Shown: positions 5,849 to 12,130 of the stretch, piece after piece | How the letters are laid out: every line of letters begins with the position of its first letter | Numbering within the stretch: position 1 is the stretch's first letter | Assembly (NCBI GenBank): GCA_964599775.1 | Contig: CAZRGZ010000012.1 | Location: 1-18,836, forward strand | Reading direction: 5' to 3' | From: CAZRGZ01 sp964599775 | GTDB taxonomy: Bacteria; Patescibacteriota; Saccharimonadia; Saccharimonadales; Saccharimonadaceae | Length of the DNA stretch: 18,836 nucleotides | Program-made: the position numbers and the translations under genes | Notes under the pieces: model-generated | Databases searched by the model: none | What the model saw: the letters and a program-made list of their open reading frames with translations, nothing else | Told to the model about the DNA's origin: nothing

Positions 5849-6874
5849 CTAGCCAGCTTGGCTAATCGCATTTCCCGCATCTGCCACTATCTCTACCAGG
5901 CGGTTGCTATAACCCCACTCATTGTCGTACCACGCTACTACCTTCACCATGTTGCCGCCAACAACATCAGTGAGTGGCAAGTCAACAATTGCGCTATGGC
6001 TATTGCCTTTAAAATCGCTCGAGACTAATTCTTCTTCGGTGACGGCCAAAATACCTTGGTAAAATGGCTTATCTGCAGCTTCTTTAAAGGCATTGTTCAC
6101 TTCTTCAACCGTCACGTTTTGTCTTAGCAGTACCACAAAATCACTCAGGCTCACCACTGGCGTGGGCACCCGCAAACTGAGCCCACCAAATATGCCTTGT
6201 ACGGCTGGCAATGCCTTTCCAGCCGCAATGCTGGCGCCCGTACTCGTGGGAACAATATTGACGGCTGCTGCCCTTGCACGACGCAAGTCCTTGTGTGGTG
6301 CATCTTGCAATCGTTGGTCAGCCGTGTAGCTGTGCACCGTCGTCATCATGGCTTTTTCGATACCAAAGCTACTTTCCAGCACTGCCATAACGGGGGTGAT
6401 ACAGTTGGTAGTACAACTGGCATTGCTAATGACATCTGACGAATTAGCAAGCTTATCTTCGTTCACCCCAAGTACAATAGTATCGGCACCTTCGCCTTTA
6501 GCTGGTGCACTTATTACCACCTTTTTAGCACCGCCGCCATCAATATGAGCACGCGCTAATTCGGGCTGCACAAATCGCCCCGTGCTTTCAATCACCACCT
6601 CGACACCTAAATCGCGCCAGGGGAGCTGGGCAGGATCTTTTTCGTTCAGCACTTCAATACGCTGGCCATTGACGGTAAGACTGGAATCGTCTGCTTGTAC
6701 GTCATGCTGGTAAGTGCCGTAGTTACTGTCGTATTTCAAAAGGTGGGCCAGCGTTGCGTTATCTGTTAGGTCGTTCACCGCCACCACTTCTAAATCGCTG
6801 CGCTCGAAGGCAATTTTAAAAGCATTGCGGCCAATGCGCCCAAACCCGTTTATCGCTATCTTCGTTCTTGCCAT
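5849..6874 (-). CDS. gap: Glyceraldehyde-3-phosphate dehydrogenase, type I
   Basis: This 341-residue protein oxidises and phosphorylates glyceraldehyde 3-phosphate with NAD in lower glycolysis. The Rossmann motif NGFGRIGRNAF is at 10-20 and Asp35 (VNDL) suggests NAD over NADP. The catalytic Cys154 is in SNASCTTNC, His181 in TVHSYT, then VPTSTGA, and WYDNEWGYSNR near the end. The start at 6874 is chosen because the family begins right before KIAINGFGR and GGAGGGG precedes it. An in-frame ATG at 6907 would add 11 residues and sits five bases after the -10, so a leaderless longer form cannot be excluded. It is divergent from rel. No pgk or tpiA lies nearby, so the pathway is dispersed. Confidence 0.97.
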   Translation of the reverse strand: MARTKIAINGFGRIGRNAFKIAFERSDLEVVAVNDLTDNATLAHLLKYDSNYGTYQHDVQADDSSLTVNGQRIEVLNEKDPAQLPWRDLGVEVVIESTGRFVQPELARAHIDGGGAKKVVISAPAKGEGADTIVLGVNEDKLANSSDVISNASCTTNCITPVMAVLESSFGIEKAMMTTVHSYTADQRLQDAPHKDLRRARAAAVNIVPTSTGASIAAGKALPAVQGIFGGLSLRVPTPVVSLSDFVVLLRQNVTVEEVNNAFKEAADKPFYQGILAVTEEELVSSDFKGNSHSAIVDLPLTDVVGGNMVKVVAWYDNEWGYSNRLVEIVADAGNAISQAG

Positions 6875-6912
6875 ATCCCCTCCATGTTTAAGCATTAGCT
6901 CATTCATTTGCT

Positions 6913-6918
6913 ATTATA
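6913..6918 (-). promoter_or_regulatory. -10 box of gap
   Basis: TATAAT on the minus strand, 38 bases before the chosen gap start. The -35 at 17 bases (TGGCAT) is weak. It lies back to back with the rel promoter. Confidence 0.5.
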
Positions 6919-6988
6919 GCGCGTAATCATACCTCATGCCAGTTTCTTCAGTGTTTTTATGGGGCATTAGTCAACCAGCACTGTATGC

Positions 6989-6994
6989 TATAAT
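6989..6994 (+). promoter_or_regulatory. -10 box of rel, very short leader
   Basis: TATAAT at 6989-6994, 13 bases before the rel ATG, gives a leader of only about seven bases and no Shine-Dalgarno sequence. The longer in-frame start at 6936 would lie upstream of this promoter, which supports the start at 7008. Confidence 0.55.
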
Positions 6995-7007
6995 GATTCA
7001 TACTAAT

Positions 7008-8486
7008 ATGCAAAAAGATGAGCTCCTCGCCTTCGCCCAACCCTTTTACGATGAAGATCAATTGTTAGAGTTGGAGCATGCCATTGACTTTGCCGCCAAA
7101 GCCCATGAAGGGCAAAAGCGTAAAAGTGGCGAACCGTACATTGTGCACCCTCTGCATGTGGCCAACATTCTTATTGAATGGGGAATGGATATTGACTCGG
7201 TATTAGCCGGTGTTTTGCACGACACAGTGGAAGATACCAACGTCACGCTTGAACAGATTGAAAGTTTATTTGGCCGCAATGTAGCCTTTTTGGTAGACGG
7301 CGTCACGAAGGTTAGTCGAGCCCGAGCAGGCATGCGTGATCTTTCCAGCTATTTACCGCAAACCCGCGATAATTTAAGCAAGCTTTTAATTGCCGTTGGC
7401 CAAGATATTCGAGTGATCATCATTAAGCTTGCCGACCGCTTGCACAATTTGCAAACGCTTGAATATATGCCACCCGAGAAGCAAAAAAAGATTGCTCGCG
7501 AATCACTTGAAGTCTTCGCTTCGATTGCCGATAGGATTGGTATGGGCCGCGTGCGCACGCAAATGGAAGAGCTCGCTTTTAGCTATCTTGAACCGAAGAA
7601 GTTCCGACAGCTACAAAAGCTCATGAAGGATCGCTTAGGGAAATCGCACCGCAAACTGGCGGTAGTACGGCAAGAGATTGACAGCTTACTCGATAAACAA
7701 CATATCCCCCACACCATAGATGGCCGCATTAAGAGCGTATACAGCTTGCACAAAAAGCTGAAAAAGGTTGGCGGTGATATTAACGAAATTTACGATCTGA
7801 TCGCTCTTAGAATTATCGTCAACAATCCCGATGAATGTTACCGCGTACTCGGCTTATTGCACAGCCTCTATCAGCCCATGATTGCCCGGATCAAGGACTA
7901 TATCGCCACACCAAAGCCTAATGGCTACCAAAGCCTGCACACGACAGTTATCACCCCGAATAAACAGATTGTGGAATTTCAAATCCGCACCCATGAGATG
8001 CATGAATACGCCGAGCGCGGTCTTGCGGCAAGCTTTCATTACCACGAGCAAAAAAATAGCCGGGACTACACACGGCGCCAGGCCAGTACGCTCCCCGCTC
8101 ACCTACAATGGATTTCCCAGTTGCAAGAAATCGCCGCGAAGCTGCGCAATAACGAAGAAATATCGCTCGACCAGCTACAAGTTGATCTGTTTGGCGACCG
8201 GATTTTCGTGTACTCACCAAAAGGCGATATCTATAACCTGCCCGAAGGCGCCTATCCGCTTGACTTTGCCTACCTGGTGCACAGCGACATCGGCAATCAC
8301 GCAAATAATATTAAGGTAAATGGCAAAATTGTTTCATTCGATACACCGCTCCATAATGGCGATGTGGTCGAGGTCACCACCCGCCGGCTCGCCCAGCCAA
8401 AACAGGCCTGGCTGGATATGGTCAAGACCAATCATGCACGCGATAAGCTCAAACACCAGCTGCGCAAACAGCAGGGGGTAAGCTAG
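7008..8486 (+). CDS. rel: Bifunctional (p)ppGpp synthetase/hydrolase, short RSH protein
   Basis: This 492-residue stringent-response enzyme is predicted to both make and degrade (p)ppGpp. The hydrolase domain is intact: His47, HD at 71-72 in HDTVEDT, and LADRLHN (141-147). The synthetase domain has GRIKSVYSLHKK (239-250), YDLIALRI and KPNGYQSLHT. The residues before YIA are RIKD (294-297), the form linked to bifunctional Rel/SpoT rather than the EFDD of RelA. A TGS domain covers about 397-459. The chain ends some 30 residues later, so the zinc-finger and ACT regions of full-length Rel (700 or more residues) are missing. That should change ribosome and amino-acid sensing. The frame is intact to its stop, so this is a short form and not a broken gene. 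It is convergent with the nudix gene, with only two bases between. Confidence 0.95.
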   Translation: MQKDELLAFAQPFYDEDQLLELEHAIDFAAKAHEGQKRKSGEPYIVHPLHVANILIEWGMDIDSVLAGVLHDTVEDTNVTLEQIESLFGRNVAFLVDGVTKVSRARAGMRDLSSYLPQTRDNLSKLLIAVGQDIRVIIIKLADRLHNLQTLEYMPPEKQKKIARESLEVFASIADRIGMGRVRTQMEELAFSYLEPKKFRQLQKLMKDRLGKSHRKLAVVRQEIDSLLDKQHIPHTIDGRIKSVYSLHKKLKKVGGDINEIYDLIALRIIVNNPDECYRVLGLLHSLYQPMIARIKDYIATPKPNGYQSLHTTVITPNKQIVEFQIRTHEMHEYAERGLAASFHYHEQKNSRDYTRRQASTLPAHLQWISQLQEIAAKLRNNEEISLDQLQVDLFGDRIFVYSPKGDIYNLPEGAYPLDFAYLVHSDIGNHANNIKVNGKIVSFDTPLHNGDVVEVTTRRLAQPKQAWLDMVKTNHARDKLKHQLRKQQGVS

Positions 8487-8488
8487 AG

Positions 8489-8923
8489 TTAAAAATCAAC
8501 GGTTTGCCAAAGCTTATACCGGTGAGTGTACTCAATTCCCGCCTGATAAGGCTCTTCAATCCCCTTTAGTTCCGAAATATCTACCCATTGGTAATGATCG
8601 TGTTCCCAACTGAGCTGAATGACAGGCGTTTTTTCAGCCAGCTTGACCGCAAAAAGCAAGCGAGTCACCGATTCGTCATGCTCATGCCGGGTAGCCGCAT
8701 ACAGCAGCGCAAGCTTAGCTTTTTGTTTCGAAATATTGATGCCTACCTCTTCAGTAAGTTCCCGCGCTATACCAGCTTCGAACGATTCGCTCGCCTCGAT
8801 CACGCCACCTGGTAGATCGGGCTGGAAGGCCGCATATGGGTGCGTTTCGCTCCGGCGTAGCAACAAAGCGCGACCTTCGCCGCTAAGCACTACTGCCTTT
8901 GCTGAACGCACCAAGCGGGTCAT
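8489..8923 (-). CDS. NUDIX hydrolase
   Basis: This 144-residue protein has a complete Nudix box, GX5EX7REUXEEXGU, starting at Gly40 with Glu46, Arg54, Glu55, Glu58 and Glu59. The fold removes a nucleoside-diphosphate-linked group. The early sequence AVVLSGEGRALLLRRS and the tail WVDISELK are like MutT or dinucleotide-polyphosphate hydrolases, but the substrate cannot be read from sequence. Its ATG shares one base with the pyrophosphatase stop (TAATG), so translation is coupled. The pairing is logical, because Nudix reactions release pyrophosphate or phosphate products. Confidence 0.92.
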   Translation of the reverse strand: MTRLVRSAKAVVLSGEGRALLLRRSETHPYAAFQPDLPGGVIEASESFEAGIARELTEEVGINISKQKAKLALLYAATRHEHDESVTRLLFAVKLAEKTPVIQLSWEHDHYQWVDISELKGIEEPYQAGIEYTHRYKLWQTVDF

Positions 8924-9453
8924 TACTGATTGTTCCAGCGCTCAATACACTCTTTAATAGTTGCCTGAGCTGCCGCAACATCACCCCAGCCCCGTACAGT
9001 GGTCGTGCCAGGTTTCTTGAGATCTTTATAGTGATTAAAGTGGTATTCAATCTGCTTTTTCAGCTGGTCGCTGAGATCGTCCAAACTCTTTATTGCATTG
9101 CCAGTATTGCGGTCGTCAGCTGGTACGGCAATAACTTTATGATCCTCTTCGCCATCATCTTCGAAGTTTAAAATGCCGATAATACGCGCTTCCAGAAAAA
9201 CACCTGTCGCTAATGGCTCTTCGGTAATAAGCAGCACATCGAGCTCATCGCCGTCATCATCTAATGTTTGCGGGATAAAACCATAGTTAGTTGGCTTAGC
9301 AAAAATTTTTGGCTCTACTCGGTCGAGCTGAAACAATGCAAGCTCGCGATTCCACTCAATCTTCATGCTGGAGCCCATTGGGATCTCCATCACCACGTTT
9401 ACCACGCCTTCATCAACAGCACCAGGGGTCAGAATCTTATTAAAATCAGCCAT
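8923..9453 (-). CDS. ppa: Inorganic pyrophosphatase, family I
   Basis: This 176-residue soluble enzyme hydrolyses pyrophosphate to phosphate and so drives biosynthetic reactions. Family signatures are KIEWNRE (31-37), KPTNYGFIPQT, the metal-binding DDDGDELD (65-72), and VPADDRN further on. Length is typical. The start at 9453 is chosen over the longer frame from 9516 because GGAG precedes it and because the extra residues would be encoded by the neighbouring palindrome. A candidate -10, TAAAAT, lies between the palindrome and the start. It is first in a two-gene operon with the nudix gene. Confidence 0.95.
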   Translation of the reverse strand: MADFNKILTPGAVDEGVVNVVMEIPMGSSMKIEWNRELALFQLDRVEPKIFAKPTNYGFIPQTLDDDGDELDVLLITEEPLATGVFLEARIIGILNFEDDGEEDHKVIAVPADDRNTGNAIKSLDDLSDQLKKQIEYHFNHYKDLKKPGTTTVRGWGDVAAAQATIKECIERWNNQ

Positions 9454-9502
9454 ATCAAAATATCTCCTTTTTCCTTTCCATATTTTATCACATACTGTGC
9501 GT

Positions 9503-9689
9503 CCGATCATAAGCATTCTCCCTAAAGACTATCCGAGTTCCCCCTGCTAATCCCTTCAAAGCTCCTGGCTCGACGAAAGTCAGTCCCGAAGGAGCCGATC
9601 AACGGAAGTTCTTGAGACGAGCAAATAAGGTTTGGAGGGCTTAGGAGGCGGGAGTGAGGCAGTCTTTAGGGAGAAATGCTTATGATCGG
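9503..9689. repeat. 187-bp near-continuous palindrome; structured RNA or MITE-like element
   Basis: The outer arms are CCGATCATAAGC...AAAGACT (9503-9530) and its complement at 9661-9689, differing only by one extra A. Pairing continues inward in the same register (coordinates summing to 19191): 9532-9533 with 9658-9659, then 9538-9560 with 9631-9653 interrupted only by single mismatches at 9542, 9546 and 9551. A gap at 9561-9567/9623-9630 separates this from an apical stem, GCTCG/CGAGC (9568-9572/9618-9622). The RNA would be a long rod with a bubble about one third of the way in, a shape and size like 6S RNA, or the DNA could be a small element with terminal inverted repeats. No flanking target duplication is seen. 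Strand and promoter are not decided; weak -10-like boxes lie outside both ends. Confidence 0.6.
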
Positions 9690-9700
9690 TGTAATAATAT

Positions 9701-9729
9701 TCGACATTACCCCAAACTCACTGTATACT
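9701..9729 (+). promoter_or_regulatory. Promoter of the glycerophosphodiesterase gene, leaderless
   Basis: TCGACA (9701-9706), 17-base spacer, TATACT (9724-9729). Six bases separate the -10 from the ATG at 9736, the expected distance for transcription to begin at the start codon. It begins 12 bases beyond the palindrome. Confidence 0.7.
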
Positions 9730-9735
9730 ACTTCT

Positions 9736-10431
9736 ATGTTAATCATTGGGCATCGTGGAGCGGCTGGGTTAAAACCCGAGAATACCGTCGCGAGTTTGCG
9801 TGCGGCCATGGCAGCTGGTGCCGACATTATTGAATTTGATATTCGGCTCACTCGGGATAATATTCCTGTGCTTGCACACGATTTTCATACGGTTCGGTCT
9901 CATCGGCGTACCCATCTTATTAGCCGACTGACGCTTGATGAACTCCGTAAACGTACCGCTGGCTCAGAAAAACCAATTGTGACACTCGATGAAGCGCTGA
10001 AAGAATGTTTCGGCAAGGTAATGCTCAATGTCGAGCTTAAACACTGGGGATGCGCCGTAGAGGCCGTACGGGTGGTCAAAAAGTATATTCGCCGCGCGAG
10101 CGATTGGGATAAGCTTATTTTCTCATCATTTTCGGTGAATGAACTACGGCGAATTCGTAAGCTAGCACCAAAATCACACATCGCCATGCTTCATAATAGC
10201 AACCCGTTCACTTTCGTCGCTTTTCATCGGCACTTGAGACTGACGGCAGTCGGTTTTCATCGTTTACACGTAAACTACCTTGCCCTCGAGATTGCTAAAC
10301 GATCCGGAATCTTTACCTATGCCTATACTGTGAATCGTGCTGGCGCTGCCTGGCGGCTCGCCGAGCGCGGAATTGATGGCATTGTCACCGATTATCCAGA
10401 TAAAATGCGCGAATCATTAATTACCGAGTAG
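9736..10431 (+). CDS. Glycerophosphodiester phosphodiesterase
   Basis: This 231-residue protein should split glycerophosphodiesters into glycerol 3-phosphate and an alcohol. Catalytic landmarks are GHRG (His6, Arg7), PENT, IEFDIRLTRD (Glu33, Asp35), AHDF (His48), and NVELKH (Glu100, Lys102). Near the C-terminus, YTVNRAGAAWRLAERGIDGIVTDYP is the usual closing motif. There is no signal peptide, so it acts in the cytoplasm. The start at 9736 is chosen because the family begins directly with the HRG strand and a leaderless promoter fits. The longer frame from 9676 would be encoded by the palindrome arm. In a cell that probably cannot make its own lipids, it would fit recycling of host phospholipid head groups (inference). 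Confidence 0.93.
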   Translation: MLIIGHRGAAGLKPENTVASLRAAMAAGADIIEFDIRLTRDNIPVLAHDFHTVRSHRRTHLISRLTLDELRKRTAGSEKPIVTLDEALKECFGKVMLNVELKHWGCAVEAVRVVKKYIRRASDWDKLIFSSFSVNELRRIRKLAPKSHIAMLHNSNPFTFVAFHRHLRLTAVGFHRLHVNYLALEIAKRSGIFTYAYTVNRAGAAWRLAERGIDGIVTDYPDKMRESLITE

Positions 10432-10443
10432 CCGACGAATTAC

Positions 10444-10462
10444 ACTAGATAAGGTCTCTAGT
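10444..10462. terminator. Weak hairpin between convergent genes
   Basis: ACTAGA (10444-10449) and TCTAGT (10457-10462) form a 6-bp stem with a seven-base loop between the diesterase and trxB, overlapping the trxB stop codon. There is no good U tract on either strand, so function is doubtful. Confidence 0.25.
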
Positions 10463-11417
10463 ATAATTGCCTTGACTTCCCTTCTAGGAACTCACGAATG
10501 TTCAGAGCAGCCGTTGCGCCTTCGCCCACTGCACTTGCAATTTGCATTGTTGCGCCACTGCGTACATCACCGCTAGCAAATACCCCATGCATAGTAGTCA
10601 TCAGGTGGTCATCGGTAGTGATAAACCCAATTTCATCAAGCTCAATTGGCGAATCACGTAAGAACTGCGTGTTTGGTTTTAAGCCCACAAATATAAATAC
10701 ACCATCGGTTGCAAACTCAGTTTTTTCGCCATTCTTAGTAGCGAGTACTTTGGTCACTTTGCCATCCTCAGCCACAATCTCATCGGTGGTGGTGCCAAGG
10801 TGAACTGTAATTTTCCCTTCCTCTACCGCCTTATCGAGTTCGCGCTTCAGTACCTCGCTGGCCTTAATGGTGCTTCGCACCAGCATATCGATATGCGTGG
10901 TAAAGCGAGTCAAAAAGAGCGCTTCCTGGACAGCCGAATTGCCACCCCCGACAACGACCAGCTTTTTGCCTCGGTAAAACGCACCATCACAGGTAGCACA
11001 GTAGTGTACGCCTTTGCCATAATATTCCTTCTCACCAGGCACATTGATCTTTTTGTAGTCGCTGCCTGTCGCGATCAGCACGGCTCGCGCTTTCACTTCG
11101 CCAACATCGGTCGTGAGTAACTTGTAATCACCCTTGTCTTCGATTTTTTGCACCTCACCGAACTCAATTTTCGCCCCAAAACGTTCCGCCTGCGCCTGTA
11201 GCTGTGCCGCGAGTTTCATACCTTCAATGCCCTCGGCAAATCCCGGGTAGTTATCTACTTTATCGGTAATGGCCGCCAGGCCGCCGATGACGGACTTTTC
11301 ATACAGTACTGTTTCAATATCTTCACGAGTCGTGTATACGGCCGCTGCGAGCGCGCTGGGTCCCGTCCCGACCATCACCACATCGTGTATATCTTTTTTT
11401 TCTTCATTAGTAGCCAT
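10458..11417 (-). CDS. trxB: Thioredoxin reductase
   Basis: This 319-residue flavoprotein is predicted to reduce thioredoxin with NADPH. The FAD-binding loop is VGTGPSALAAAVYTTR (16-31; Ser-Ala replaces the more usual Ala-Gly). The redox pair is CATC (Cys140, Cys143), the NADPH motif VVGGGNSAVQEA begins at 155, and the closing GDVRSG segment contacts FAD. Length is standard for low-molecular-weight TrxB. Its ATG lies inside the end of the FKBP gene with an 11-base overlap, so the two are translated together. No thioredoxin gene is in the window. A ferredoxin-NADP reductase of the TrxB-like group is excluded by the intact CATC. Confidence 0.95.
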   Translation of the reverse strand: MATNEEKKDIHDVVMVGTGPSALAAAVYTTREDIETVLYEKSVIGGLAAITDKVDNYPGFAEGIEGMKLAAQLQAQAERFGAKIEFGEVQKIEDKGDYKLLTTDVGEVKARAVLIATGSDYKKINVPGEKEYYGKGVHYCATCDGAFYRGKKLVVVGGGNSAVQEALFLTRFTTHIDMLVRSTIKASEVLKRELDKAVEEGKITVHLGTTTDEIVAEDGKVTKVLATKNGEKTEFATDGVFIFVGLKPNTQFLRDSPIELDEIGFITTDDHLMTTMHGVFASGDVRSGATMQIASAVGEGATAALNIREFLEGKSRQLY

Positions 11418-12060
11418 AGTACTTCAGTAACTCCTCGCTTACTTGCGGCTCTTCTAGCTTCTCGGGGCTGGGAATAGCCATAATGACGAATTTCAAAGGC
11501 GTGTTAGGCGGAATCTTTTCGCCACTGCCGGCTTCGCCATACGCTTTCTCAGCCGGAATAGTCAGTTCACGCACGCCACCTATTTTCATGCCCGCTACAC
11601 CCTCTGTCCAGCCAGCAATCACACTACCGGGTGTGACTTCAAAGGGCGCTTTTAATTTTTTGCCATCTATTGAGCTGTCGAATACCTTGCCATCTGGCGT
11701 CCAGCCAATATAATAGGCATGGAAAGTAGAGTCCTGTGTAAGCTCTTCACCGTCACCCGTTTTTAAGTCCTTGGTTTTTAATTCTTTCACATTGTCCGCT
11801 GTGAATTTACCCACCTGTGACTCGTATTTGCTAAATTCCTCATAATATTTATCGGAGAGTTCTTTCGCTTGAGCATCCGCCTTTTTCTGATATTCGGCGT
11901 ATTCTTTTTGGAATTCCTCTTGCATTTGCTGCATGCGCTCTGTATCTTGCGATGCGTTTTGGTTTGCTAAAATCAACACAAAGTAAGCCCCGATTGAACC
12001 TACAAGCATTGTCACTGCAATCACCAATATAAAAATCTTCTGGCTGCGTTTTGTCGCCAT
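11407..12060 (-). CDS. Membrane-anchored FKBP-type peptidyl-prolyl isomerase
   Basis: The 217-residue protein has a basic N-terminus, one membrane helix at about 9-32, a charged coiled-coil-like linker (38-85), and a C-terminal FKBP domain (about 95-198). The domain shows TGDGEELTQDS, GKVFDSS, VIAGWTEGVAGMKIGG and ELTIPAEKAYG, the usual core and active-site segments. The anchor suggests that the isomerase faces the outside and helps fold exported proteins. GAGGAGG precedes the ATG, and a TCGACA-17-TATAGT promoter lies upstream. It is cotranscribed with trxB. Joining an extracytoplasmic folding factor to thioredoxin reductase may reflect shared use in export and disulfide control (inference). 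Confidence 0.93.
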   Translation of the reverse strand: MATKRSQKIFILVIAVTMLVGSIGAYFVLILANQNASQDTERMQQMQEEFQKEYAEYQKKADAQAKELSDKYYEEFSKYESQVGKFTADNVKELKTKDLKTGDGEELTQDSTFHAYYIGWTPDGKVFDSSIDGKKLKAPFEVTPGSVIAGWTEGVAGMKIGGVRELTIPAEKAYGEAGSGEKIPPNTPLKFVIMAIPSPEKLEEPQVSEELLKYYGY

Positions 12061-12086
12061 GCTTCCTCCTCACTTGAACTGTTATT

Positions 12087-12115
12087 ACTATAGCAAAGGC
12101 ACCATAGATTGTCGA
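12087..12115 (-). promoter_or_regulatory. Promoter of the FKBP-trxB operon
   Basis: On the minus strand TCGACA (12115-12110), 17-base spacer, TATAGT (12092-12087). The -10 ends 26 bases before the FKBP ATG, leaving room for the GAGGAGG ribosome-binding site. The promoter fits in the 70-base gap after pheT. Confidence 0.65.
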
Positions 12116-12130
12116 GGATAGCCGGATAGC

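Noticed and set aside
9570..9600. Possible SRP RNA tip (UCC-CGAA-GGA) or 6S-like CAGTCCC...GAGCCGAT string in the palindrome
   Set aside because: The conserved SRP tetraloop GGAA and flanking asymmetric loop are not intact, and the 6S-like string lies in the apical part rather than in the bubble where it belongs. Resemblance is treated as chance.
9676..9735. N-terminal extension MLMIG... of the diesterase, with a matching MLMIG... extension of ppa
   Set aside because: Both extensions come from the two arms of the same palindrome, and both lie upstream of better-supported starts.
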